From the NCBI GenBank assembly GCA_964448615.1, contig CAYUWH010000008.1:1-44773 (forward strand): 44,773 nucleotides of DNA. The letters are read 5' to 3'. The position numbers and the translations under genes are program-made. This DNA comes from CAYUWH01 sp964448615 (GTDB lineage Bacteria; Patescibacteriota; Gracilibacteria; Peribacterales; Peribacteraceae). Of the stretch, positions 38,216 to 44,773 are shown in pieces. Numbering within the stretch: position 1 is the stretch's first letter; each line of letters begins with the position of its first letter. A model generated the notes under the pieces. The model had not been told where the DNA came from and searched no databases. It saw only the letters and a program-made list of their open reading frames with translations.

Positions 38216-38229
38216 ATCTCGCGTATACT
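38200..38229 (+). promoter_or_regulatory. promoter of pyk-eno
   Basis: TTGGTA (38200-38205), 18-nt spacer, TATACT (38224-38229). The leader of about 16 nt is pyrimidine-rich (CATCACTTCCCTTCACAA). Confidence 0.55.
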
Positions 38230-38252
38230 TTTTTCATCACTTCCCTTCACAA

Positions 38253-39665
38253 ATGAGATTAACAAAGATCATCTGCACGCTCGGGCCTGCAACATCGGAT
38301 GCGCAAGCCGTCCGCATGCTCTCGCGCACCGGCATGAACGTCGCACGCTTGAATCTCTCGCACGGTACGCTGGAGAAGCATCAGGTGATCATAAAGATGC
38401 TCAAGGAGCTCAACAATAAAGAAGGCCATGCAATCGCCATCATGCTCGATACGAAGGGTGCGGAGATCCGCACGGGGGAAGTGGCGACGCCCGTTCTGCT
38501 GAAGGCCGGACAAGAAGTGGTGTTTTCGTACAATGAATACAACGATCCCAAGCGCATGACGGTCCGGCTGAATTACCCGCATCTCGCGAAAGATGCAAAG
38601 AGAGCGGAATGCATTCTCATGGACAACGGGGAAATTATTTTTGATATCGTGAAAATCCAGCGTGACGGCACGGTCATCGCCCGCTCGCAGGGTGACGGCA
38701 TGATCGGCTCGCGCAGGCATCTGAATTTGCCTGGTGCAGATGTGAGCATGCCGTCGTTATTCGAGAGCGACTGGAAGGCGATCGAAATGGGGTGCAAGGA
38801 AGGAGTGGATTTTGTCGCGCTTTCCTTTATCCGCACGGCGAAAGAAATCGACGAAGTACGTGCGTTCATCAAGCGCAAGCGCGGGATCATGGGCATCATC
38901 ACGAAAGTGGAAACGCGGCAGGCCGTGGCGAATATCGATGCGATCATCGCCGCCTCCGACGGCATCATGGTTGCGCGCGGAGATTTGGGTGCGGAGATGC
39001 CGTTTCAACGCATCCCCGCGATTCAAGATGATATCGTTCTACGTTGCCGCGCCGCCGGTAAACCCGTGATCGTCGCCACGCACATGCTTGAGAGCATGAT
39101 CCAACATCCCCTCCCAACGCGCGCGGAAGTCACCGACGTGGCCCATGCTGCCGTGACGCGCGCGGATTCCACGATGCTTTCGGGAGAGACGGCAAATGGA
39201 AAATTTCCCTATCGCGCACTCGAGGTCATGTCGCAGGTGCTGATTGAAACCGAGGCGGGCATCGGTGCGGCTCCGTATATCGTCGGGTCGCAATTGCCGA
39301 CGCATGATGCGCGTCAGGCGCGCGCGGCCGCAGCGGTGACCATGGCGCAGTCGTTAGGGGCGAGCGCAATCGTGGTGCTCACGCGAAGCGGGAAGACCGC
39401 GCATGCGATCAGCGCGTATCGTTCGTCGATTCCCATTATCGCCTGCACACCCGATGCCGCGGTGCAACGCAAATTGCAATTGCAGTTCGGCGTGTATCCC
39501 CTGCTCGTGCCGTTCAGTCATGATGCCGAAGCAACCGTGCGATCAGCCTTTGATCAGGCAAAGAAGTCAAGACTACTTGGCAAGAAGGCAACCGTCGTGC
39601 TTGTCTCAGATGACAAGGCACAGAAAGATCTTCTCGGGACCGTGCAAGCACGCTCTCTTTCCTAA
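38253..39665 (+). CDS. pyk: pyruvate kinase
   Basis: Makes ATP and pyruvate from phosphoenolpyruvate and ADP. The 470-residue protein has the N-terminal TKIICTLGPAT, NLSHGT (about residue 32), IMLDTKGAEIRTG (about 67), the catalytic-domain KVETRQAVANIDAI (about 220) and MVARGDLGAEMP (about 240). The usual ATQMLESM motif reads ATHMLESMI here, a Gln to His change. A C-terminal allosteric-type domain is present (SAIVVLTRSGKTAHAIS). Start at 38253 by the conserved N-terminus. eno follows after 11 bp in the same operon. Confidence 0.95.
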   Translation: MRLTKIICTLGPATSDAQAVRMLSRTGMNVARLNLSHGTLEKHQVIIKMLKELNNKEGHAIAIMLDTKGAEIRTGEVATPVLLKAGQEVVFSYNEYNDPKRMTVRLNYPHLAKDAKRAECILMDNGEIIFDIVKIQRDGTVIARSQGDGMIGSRRHLNLPGADVSMPSLFESDWKAIEMGCKEGVDFVALSFIRTAKEIDEVRAFIKRKRGIMGIITKVETRQAVANIDAIIAASDGIMVARGDLGAEMPFQRIPAIQDDIVLRCRAAGKPVIVATHMLESMIQHPLPTRAEVTDVAHAAVTRADSTMLSGETANGKFPYRALEVMSQVLIETEAGIGAAPYIVGSQLPTHDARQARAAAAVTMAQSLGASAIVVLTRSGKTAHAISAYRSSIPIIACTPDAAVQRKLQLQFGVYPLLVPFSHDAEATVRSAFDQAKKSRLLGKKATVVLVSDDKAQKDLLGTVQARSLS

Positions 39666-39676
39666 ACCCTTTTCCT

Positions 39677-40942
39677 ATGCCCACACTTTCTTCTCTCGCT
39701 GCTCGTCAAATTCTTGATTCCCGCGGCAATCCCACCATCGAAGTGGATTGTCTGCTTTCCGATGGCTCTCTGGGCCGCGCGGCGGTTCCCTCCGGGGCTT
39801 CCACGGGTTCGCATGAAGCGCTGGAACTGCGTGATGGCGATAAAGCCGTGTATGGCGGAAAATCAGTCCTCAAGGCCGTTCAAAACGTGGTGAAAGAACT
39901 CCTTCCCGCCCTCAAGGACAAAGATGTGTCGTCGCAGCGTTCCATCGATGAACAGATGATCGCCCTCGATGGCACGCCGCATAAATCGCGGCTTGGCGCG
40001 AATGCGATTCTCGGCGTGTCGATGGCGCTTTGCAGGGCACGCGCGGTTTCGGAGAAGCGGCCGCTCTATCAATCGTTGGCGTTGCAGTACGACGCACCAT
40101 CCCCCGATTTGCTGCCGGTTCCCCTCATGAACGTAATCAACGGCGGCGCGCATGCGGATAGCGGCCTGTCGTTTCAGGAATGCATGATCGTCCCGACGGG
40201 CTTTGATCGCTTCAGCGATGCGCTTCGCGCAGGCACCGAAACATTTCACGCATTGAAAGCATTGCTGAAAAAAGCGGGGCACGTCACGGCTGTCGGCGAT
40301 GAAGGAGGATTCGCGCCTCACGTGAAAAACGCGACCGAGGCATTTGCGTTTTTGCAGGAAGCAATCGCGGCCGCAGGTTATGAGGGAAAGATCCAATTGG
40401 CGATCGATGCCGCGGCTTCGGAATTTTTCCATGAAAAAATCTACGATATTGATGAGAAGCAATTGAATTCCGCAGAACTTGCCGCGTACTACGGCATGCT
40501 GTGTCAGCAGTATCCGATCGTCTCGATTGAGGATTCGCATGCGGAAGATGATTGGTCGGGATTTCAAATCATGGTGCAAACCCTTGGTGAACGGATTCAG
40601 CTTGTCGGAGATGATTTGCTCGTAACGAATACGGAACGCATCAAGAAAGCGTTGGAAGAAAAAGCGGCCAATGCCGTGCTCATTAAACTGAATCAAATCG
40701 GTACCGTTTCCGAGACCGCCGATGCGATTCAGTTGGCGCAGAAAAACGAATGGCATGCGATCGCCAGTCACCGCAGCGGTGAAACTGAAGATACGTTTAT
40801 CGCGCACCTCGCGGTGGGGCTTGGGACCGGACAAATCAAGACCGGTTCGCTCTCGCGCACCGATCGCATTTGCAAGTACAACGAGTTACTGCGTATTGAG
40901 GAAGAGCTCGGCGGAAAGGCGCGGTACGTGAGCCCCTTCTAA
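39677..40942 (+). CDS. eno: enolase
   Basis: Converts 2-phosphoglycerate to phosphoenolpyruvate; needs magnesium. The 421-residue protein has SLAARQILDSRGNPTIEVD, the GASTGSHEALELRDGD loop, LGANAILGVSMAL, VGDEGGFAPHV with the catalytic Glu (about 210), SIEDSHAEDDW, LVGDDLLVTN (about 315), the catalytic Lys in LIKLNQIGT (about 340) and SHRSGETEDT (about 370). Complete and of normal length. The TAA stop lies at the first base of the Zur-like operator of the next gene. Confidence 0.97.
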   Translation: MPTLSSLAARQILDSRGNPTIEVDCLLSDGSLGRAAVPSGASTGSHEALELRDGDKAVYGGKSVLKAVQNVVKELLPALKDKDVSSQRSIDEQMIALDGTPHKSRLGANAILGVSMALCRARAVSEKRPLYQSLALQYDAPSPDLLPVPLMNVINGGAHADSGLSFQECMIVPTGFDRFSDALRAGTETFHALKALLKKAGHVTAVGDEGGFAPHVKNATEAFAFLQEAIAAAGYEGKIQLAIDAAASEFFHEKIYDIDEKQLNSAELAAYYGMLCQQYPIVSIEDSHAEDDWSGFQIMVQTLGERIQLVGDDLLVTNTERIKKALEEKAANAVLIKLNQIGTVSETADAIQLAQKNEWHAIASHRSGETEDTFIAHLAVGLGTGQIKTGSLSRTDRICKYNELLRIEEELGGKARYVSPF

Positions 40943-40958
40943 TGCAAATGATTTGCAT
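40942..40958. promoter_or_regulatory. Zur/Fur-like operator over the fur promoter
   Basis: ATGCAAATGATTTGCAT: a perfect palindrome with 8-base arms around one G. It covers the -35 (TTGCAT) of the fur promoter and is close to the actinobacterial Zur box type TGAAAATGATTTTCA, which suggests autoregulation. Confidence 0.7.
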
Positions 40959-40980
40959 ATAGAAGGTTTCATGGTATACT
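40953..40980 (+). promoter_or_regulatory. promoter of leaderless fur gene
   Basis: TTGCAT (40953-40958), 16-nt spacer, TATACT (40975-40980), 6 nt to the ATG at 40987. Confidence 0.7.
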
Positions 40981-40986
40981 GTTTCC

Positions 40987-41412
40987 ATGTCTCGCAGTGC
41001 TGAAATATTGGCTTCTCTTAAAGAAAAAGGGTACCGCATGACGACGGCGCGTCGCGCGATTGTCGAGGCGTTCGGTCATGATTGTAATCCACTGAGCGCG
41101 CAGGAGGTGCATGCCATGCTTCGCGGACAAAAAGTAGCCGCGAACGTGACGACCGTTTACCGCGAGCTGCAATTTTTGGCGGACCAAGAAATTCTTCGAG
41201 CGGTGCAATTTGAAGATGGTGTGCAGCGGTTTGAATTCGCCGAGGCCGGACATCATCACCATCATCTTATTTGTCTCAAGTGTTCCGAGGTGGAAGACGT
41301 GCACGTGGAAGATGATTTGGAAGATATGGAACGTGCGATCAGCAAACAAAAGCAATTCACCGTGTTGCGACATTCCCTCGAATTTTACGGCCACTGCAAA
41401 CGTTGCCGCTAA
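40987..41412 (+). CDS. Fur-family metal-dependent repressor (possibly Zur)
   Basis: A 141-residue DNA-binding metal sensor. The winged helix (residues about 1-80) has YRMTTARRAIVEAF and the recognition region VTTVYRELQFLADQEIL. The metal part has five adjacent His (GHHHHHLICLKC, about 86-97), a CxxC (CLKC), EDVHVEDD and a C-terminal CxxC (CKRC) for structural zinc. The two CxxC pairs and the Zur-like operator favour Zur, but Fur or PerR cannot be excluded. It is probably autoregulated through the palindrome on its own promoter. It converges on two exported proteins with a 4-bp overlap at the stops. Confidence 0.9.
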   Translation: MSRSAEILASLKEKGYRMTTARRAIVEAFGHDCNPLSAQEVHAMLRGQKVAANVTTVYRELQFLADQEILRAVQFEDGVQRFEFAEAGHHHHHLICLKCSEVEDVHVEDDLEDMERAISKQKQFTVLRHSLEFYGHCKRCR

Positions 41413-41960
41413 CGCGTGCGTCTGTGCGAAACTGTTTTTCGTTCCTGCGTCCGTCGCGCCCATTTGGTGTAGATGACAAATGCCAAGAATGCCGCGAAGA
41501 GCGTGAGGGCGATTGTTTTGGTTTGTGAAGTTTGAGAGGCGATGCTGTGAACGGTCAGAGGAAAGGATGTCTCCGCGAGCACGGTTTCTCCTTCCAAGAA
41601 GCGTACGGCCAACCGATACGTTCCCGGCTCGTCAAATGTGTACGAAGCATTCACCGGCCCCGGCTGCTTGATGGGGATGAATGTTCGAAAGACGTCTGCG
41701 TGAGGGGGAGTGATTTGTATCCACAGCGCATCTGCAGGTGCATAATCCCATTCGAGGGAACCGGCATCTTTGATCAAAGCCGCATTGAAGACGATGGTCT
41801 GCTTTTCGAGAATCGTGAAGGTGTCATACCCGATATCGACCAGATACTCCCCTACCGTTCTTTCAAGATAGTTGCCGGTGACATGAGCAGACGCAAGCGG
41901 TACACAGAGTGCCGATAGCAACATTGTCAGGCCGGCAAGCATCGGGACATGTTTCTTCAC
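41409..41960 (-). CDS. exported membrane-anchored protein, second gene of a pair
   Basis: A 183-residue protein with a signal peptide (about residues 5-25, ending ASAHV), a beta-rich extracellular domain (about 28-145, with YTFDEPGTYRLAVRF typical of an Ig-like or YtkA/CopC-like sandwich) and a C-terminal membrane segment (about 150-170) followed by a basic tail. Function unknown. The ATG overlaps the TGA of the preceding gene by 4 bp, so the two are translationally coupled. It faces the fur gene tail to tail. A role in metal handling is only guilt by association. Confidence 0.65.
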   Translation of the reverse strand: MKKHVPMLAGLTMLLSALCVPLASAHVTGNYLERTVGEYLVDIGYDTFTILEKQTIVFNAALIKDAGSLEWDYAPADALWIQITPPHADVFRTFIPIKQPGPVNASYTFDEPGTYRLAVRFLEGETVLAETSFPLTVHSIASQTSQTKTIALTLFAAFLAFVIYTKWARRTQERKTVSHRRTR

Positions 41961-42658
41961 ATGCGTTTCTTGCGAAGAGCAACCAAGCTCATGCCGAGCG
42001 CAACTGCAGAGAGGGACAAGGCGATCGTGCCCGTGTTAGCGCTTTGCTTCGCGTTCAGATCCGCAAGCGTTGCGGAGGGTTCCGGAAAGCCAAGGTCCGC
42101 TTTTGCAATGGGGCAACCGAATGCGCCGCTTTTTCCCAGGCGCACCACTCCATCCGCCAGTTGTTCTTCGCCGCTCCAGTCTTCCGTTGCAGGATGTCCT
42201 GCGGGATTGCAGATGAAGGAGAGATCAACGTTCGTGTTATTGATCGTCCCCATGAGACGGTACGTAAACGTTGTTTGGACGGTTGGATAAAAAACGGCGC
42301 GGTAGCCGCCCGGTTCGCTCCAATTCGGGACGAGCGAGAGCGTTTTCTTCTCATTGCCCGCTGCAATTTCCACTTTCAGTGTTTCATCTAAGCCCGCGAC
42401 GGGGATGCCGGTTTCCGCGGGATCGCCATCGGCCATCACATGTTCATGGGAATCCGCGGCATTCACGAGCGGAATTTCTTTGACGGTCAACTCTACACCC
42501 GATTTGTCATCCACGGCGACGGGTTCGTTTATCGATCCGATCGTAAATTCATAGACCTTATCTCCGATGCGGACAGTCTGGTGTTCATGTGCAAATGCCA
42601 AAGCGGGGGCCAGTGCCAATCCCACCGCGAGCATCTGATACTTCCAAGCGCGCAACAT
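41957..42658 (-). CDS. exported His-containing membrane-anchored protein, first gene of a pair
   Basis: A 233-residue protein with signal peptide (residues about 5-23, ending LAFAHEH), a His-containing mature N-terminus (HEHQ, then DSHEHVMADGD), an extracellular beta-rich domain with GGYRAVFYPTVQTTFTYRL (about 120) and a C-terminal membrane segment (about 208-226) ending RKKRM. The His clusters could bind metal, which would fit the neighbouring Fur/Zur gene; this is inference. Start at 42658 by the signal peptide; the longer frame to 42808 is unlikely. TTGCAT, 18-nt spacer, TATGGT upstream is a possible promoter; the leader is CU-rich. Confidence 0.65.
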   Translation of the reverse strand: MLRAWKYQMLAVGLALAPALAFAHEHQTVRIGDKVYEFTIGSINEPVAVDDKSGVELTVKEIPLVNAADSHEHVMADGDPAETGIPVAGLDETLKVEIAAGNEKKTLSLVPNWSEPGGYRAVFYPTVQTTFTYRLMGTINNTNVDLSFICNPAGHPATEDWSGEEQLADGVVRLGKSGAFGCPIAKADLGFPEPSATLADLNAKQSANTGTIALSLSAVALGMSLVALRKKRM

Positions 42659-42787
42659 ACAGGTGGACTGAAAAAAGGAAGATGTGACCAAAATACCATA
42701 CAAACCGTGTAAGAAGCCATGCAAGACCCCGTCAGGACACTCTGCAATCACAACTCTTTCCATTTCTTTCCTTTTCCACTTTTCTTT

Positions 42788-42964
42788 ATGTTGCAACAAG
42801 AAGTCCAAGACGAGCTGGAAGCGGACATCCTCTCCGACGCCTCGACTTCGGGACGCAGTGCGGCAGGGCGCAAAGGCGGCGAAACGACACGAGACAGGAT
42901 GGGATCCGACTTCTATCGCAAAATCGGTCGTAAAGGCGGTCAGTCCCGCGGCGGAAAACGCTGA
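42788..42964 (+). CDS. KGG-repeat stress-type small protein
   Basis: A 58-residue hydrophilic protein with two KGG repeats (GRKGGETTRDRMGSDFY, then RKIGRKGGQSRGGKR), like GsiB-type and plant Em/LEA-like stress proteins (KGG family), which protect cells during drying or other stress. The N-terminal 25 residues are acidic. The leader is a long pyrimidine run (CTTTCCTTTTCCACTTTTC before ATG) without an SD. The last 25 bp overlap the end of the convergent cca gene. Confidence 0.8.
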   Translation: MLQQEVQDELEADILSDASTSGRSAAGRKGGETTRDRMGSDFYRKIGRKGGQSRGGKR

Positions 42965-44304
42965 CGCAAAAATTCGCGGGCTTCCGCTTTCGTGGTCACC
43001 TGCTTCGTGACCTGCGCATCGTGCAAGGCACTCAAGGCGTTTCCCACCTCCTCGCCTGGAGTGAGGCCAAGCATGTCCATGACTTCATGACCGCTCAACA
43101 AAGGCGGTTCTTTGCGGGGATGCGTATCAAGGAAATGGTGGTAGCGCCGCAGGATCTCTTCGTACATCGAAAAATTTGCAGGCTCCGTGCCTGCAATATC
43201 CAGGTAAAACATCTGCAGCAATTCTGTGAACCAAGGGTGGTGATACCAGTGACTTGCCCGCACTTCGCTGAGACTGTTATCGATGAACGTGCCCATCATC
43301 ATGTGATGTCCGATCAGCCATGCGATTTTCTCGCGGCGTTTCACGGGGCATTGCAAACGTGCGAGTGCTTCGGAGACGAGTTTGGCGGAAGTTTCCGCAT
43401 GTTGATCGAAGCGAATACGTTCTTTGAGAGAGAATGTTTCGACTTTGCCGCAATCGTGAAACAGCGCCGCAATACGCACATCAATGCCATCTTCGGGCCG
43501 GAACGAGCGCAGGCAGTGCAGCGTGTGATCCCATACGTCACCTTCGTGATGGTAATCGGCCGGCTGCGGAATCCCTTTGCAGGCGTGCAGTTCCGGCAAA
43601 AAGCGTGAAAGCAAGCCGAGTTCCCACAAATCTTCAAACGCCCGGTCGGGATGCGGACCAAGCAGCATCTTCTGCATCTCCTCGAATTTCCGTGAGCCGG
43701 AGAGCGCATCGATGAGCGGGGCGCATTCCTGAATCGCACGATACGTTTCCGGGTGATATTGCCCGTCGAGCAACGCGCGGAACCGCACGGCGCGCAACAT
43801 GCGCAGACTATCGTGCTTGATGCGGATCGCGGGATCGCCGATGAAGCGAATCAAGCGCTCCGCGAGATCGGCTTCTCCTTTGTACGGATCGTAGAGTTCC
43901 CGCGAGATCGGTTGGAAGTACAGTGCGTTGATGGTGAAATCTCGACGCTTCGCATCTTGCTCTCGTGTTCCGAAGACCACCGATTCCGGATGACGCCCGT
44001 CCGATGCTTCGTCATCTTCGCGGAACGTGGTCACTTCAAACAATGTTTTTCCCATCGGTACGCGCATGCTGCCCAGTGCATTCGGATCTTGCGTCGCTTT
44101 CGGAAAGATGTTCTGAATTTGTTGCGGAGTGGCGGCAGTCGCGATGTCGATGTCTTTCGGCATCTGTCCAAGCAGCAGGTCGCGCACGCCGCCTCCCACC
44201 CACCATGTATCGAATCCCGCATCGTGCAGTGCTTCTATCAGCTTGTACGCCGCTTCGCCGTAGGGCGTTCGCAATAACGCGTCGATAACGTTCTGATCCA
44301 GCAT
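42940..44304 (-). CDS. cca: tRNA nucleotidyltransferase / poly(A) polymerase family with HD domain
   Basis: Adds or repairs the CCA end of tRNAs. The 454-residue protein has the class II signature VGGGVRDLLLGQMPKDIDIAT (first half at about 35-45, DID at about 50), RRDFTINALYF (about 120), DSLRMLRAVRF and an HD domain with HHEGDVWDHTLHCL and ALFHDCGKVETFS (about 280). Both tRNA genes here already encode CCA, so it may act mainly in repair. Start at 44304 is supported by TATAGT 6 nt upstream. It is divergent from the nfo-like gene with only 19 bp between the two ATGs. Confidence 0.92.
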   Translation of the reverse strand: MLDQNVIDALLRTPYGEAAYKLIEALHDAGFDTWWVGGGVRDLLLGQMPKDIDIATAATPQQIQNIFPKATQDPNALGSMRVPMGKTLFEVTTFREDDEASDGRHPESVVFGTREQDAKRRDFTINALYFQPISRELYDPYKGEADLAERLIRFIGDPAIRIKHDSLRMLRAVRFRALLDGQYHPETYRAIQECAPLIDALSGSRKFEEMQKMLLGPHPDRAFEDLWELGLLSRFLPELHACKGIPQPADYHHEGDVWDHTLHCLRSFRPEDGIDVRIAALFHDCGKVETFSLKERIRFDQHAETSAKLVSEALARLQCPVKRREKIAWLIGHHMMMGTFIDNSLSEVRASHWYHHPWFTELLQMFYLDIAGTEPANFSMYEEILRRYHHFLDTHPRKEPPLLSGHEVMDMLGLTPGEEVGNALSALHDAQVTKQVTTKAEAREFLRQRFPPRD

Positions 44305-44323
44305 GCTGCTACTATACCATTGC
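44305..44323. promoter_or_regulatory. shared divergent -10 region of cca and nfo
   Basis: In 19 bp the minus strand reads TATAGT ending 6 nt before the cca ATG, and the plus strand reads TATACC (44313-44318) ending 5 nt before the nfo ATG. The two boxes share four base pairs. Confidence 0.6.
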
Positions 44324-44773
44324 ATGTCTCTTCGCTTCGCGTGTCCCGGCACTCCCCTTTCCACGCCAAAATCCGGCGGCACTCTTGAGGGATTGAAATA
44401 CATCAAGACACTCGGCTTAAACGCGATGGAATTGGAATGGGTGCAGCGCGTGCCCATGAATCCCGAACATATGGTGAAGATCGGGGCGACTGCCAAGGAA
44501 TTGGATATCGCGCTTACGGTCCACGCACCGTATTACATCAATCTCAATTCGCCCGAACCGGAGAAATTGGCGGCCAGTAAAAAACGAATTCTCGATGCGC
44601 TTTGGATGTCCCAAATTGCGGGAGTGGTTTCGGTCTGTGTACACGCTGCGTTTAATTTGGGAAAGGATGAAGCGACCGTGCTCGAAAATGTGCGACGTGC
44701 TGTTGATGACATTCTAAAGCAAAAATCCAAGCTCTTTCCTGATGTGAATTTAGGACTTGAAACCATGGGCAAA
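44324..44773 (+). CDS. nfo: endonuclease IV-like TIM-barrel protein, 5' part
   Basis: The first 150 residues of a gene cut by the window end. It begins MSLRFACPGTPLSTPKSGGT, with GLKYIKTLGLNAMELEW, then VHAPYYINLNSPEPEK and SVCVHAAFNLGK, and reaches LGLETMGK. This is the arrangement of endonuclease IV (AP endonuclease in base excision repair), in which the His of VHAPY and of VCVHA and the Glu of LETMG bind zinc. A xylose-isomerase-like relative with another role is possible because the rest is missing. Start at 44324 from the leaderless -10. Confidence 0.82.
   Translation, partial: MSLRFACPGTPLSTPKSGGTLEGLKYIKTLGLNAMELEWVQRVPMNPEHMVKIGATAKELDIALTVHAPYYINLNSPEPEKLAASKKRILDALWMSQIAGVVSVCVHAAFNLGKDEATVLENVRRAVDDILKQKSKLFPDVNLGLETMGK

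Overview
The window looks like a piece of a small bacterial genome from the Candidate Phyla Radiation (Patescibacteria), most likely the Peribacteria/Peregrinibacteria side. This is inference. It rests on dense single-copy housekeeping genes with many short hypotheticals, an almost complete absence of Shine-Dalgarno (SD) sites, a stand-alone sigma region 4 fused to a winged-helix (HARE-HTH) region, a two-TM pilin-like peptide and cell-surface repeat proteins. TGA is used as an ordinary stop (for example at khpA), so this is not the UGA=Gly code of Gracilibacteria/Absconditabacteria. No phage, insertion sequence, CRISPR array or rRNA operon was seen.

Layout. 1-2.5 kb: a partial gene, a small hypothetical, tyrS, and upstream of tyrS a run of three terminated small transcription units. 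2.5-9.3 kb: an RluD-family pseudouridine synthase, a FecR-domain surface protein, a GspE/PilB-type ATPase, a class B penicillin-binding protein and a small lipoprotein. 9.3-10.3 kb: palindromic intergenic repeats and a small orphan gene. 10.3-19.3 kb: glmS, rpsT, ruvX, the sigma4-HARE protein, a lipoprotein, recA, dnaB and mraY. 19.4-26.7 kb: two unknown proteins, two GT4 glycosyltransferases flanking nadK, an unknown gene and prmC, then an SLH/Calx-beta surface protein. 26.8-33.1 kb: a DciA-like gene, rpsP, khpA, a pilin-like protein, a permuted papain-like protein, tRNA-Val, secG with an anchored peptide-binding protein, rplI and tRNA-Ile(UAU). 33.3-37.5 kb: a small orphan, a very large helical protein, a LysE exporter and a Gmad2 lipoprotein. 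37.5-44.8 kb: lower glycolysis (gpmA, pyk, eno), a Fur/Zur regulator next to two exported proteins, a KGG-repeat protein, a tRNA nucleotidyltransferase and the start of an endonuclease IV-like gene.

How it fits together. The identifiable genes serve translation (tyrS, rpsT, rpsP, rplI, prmC, tRNAs, cca), DNA replication and repair (dnaB, a DciA-like loader, recA, ruvX, nfo), wall precursor synthesis and cross-linking (glmS, mraY, PBP), glycolysis from 3-phosphoglycerate to pyruvate, NADP supply, and envelope decoration.

The most striking signal is architectural. About twenty genes carry a -10 box (TANNNT) whose last base lies 5-9 nt, most often exactly 6, before the start codon. RNA polymerase would then begin at or next to the A of ATG, giving leaderless mRNAs. 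Most remaining genes have short pyrimidine-rich leaders without an SD. Only three small genes of unknown function show a clear SD. Other regulatory signals are a Zur-like palindrome over the fur promoter, twin palindromes at recA, an overlapping divergent -10 shared by cca and nfo, and the terminated small-RNA array before tyrS.
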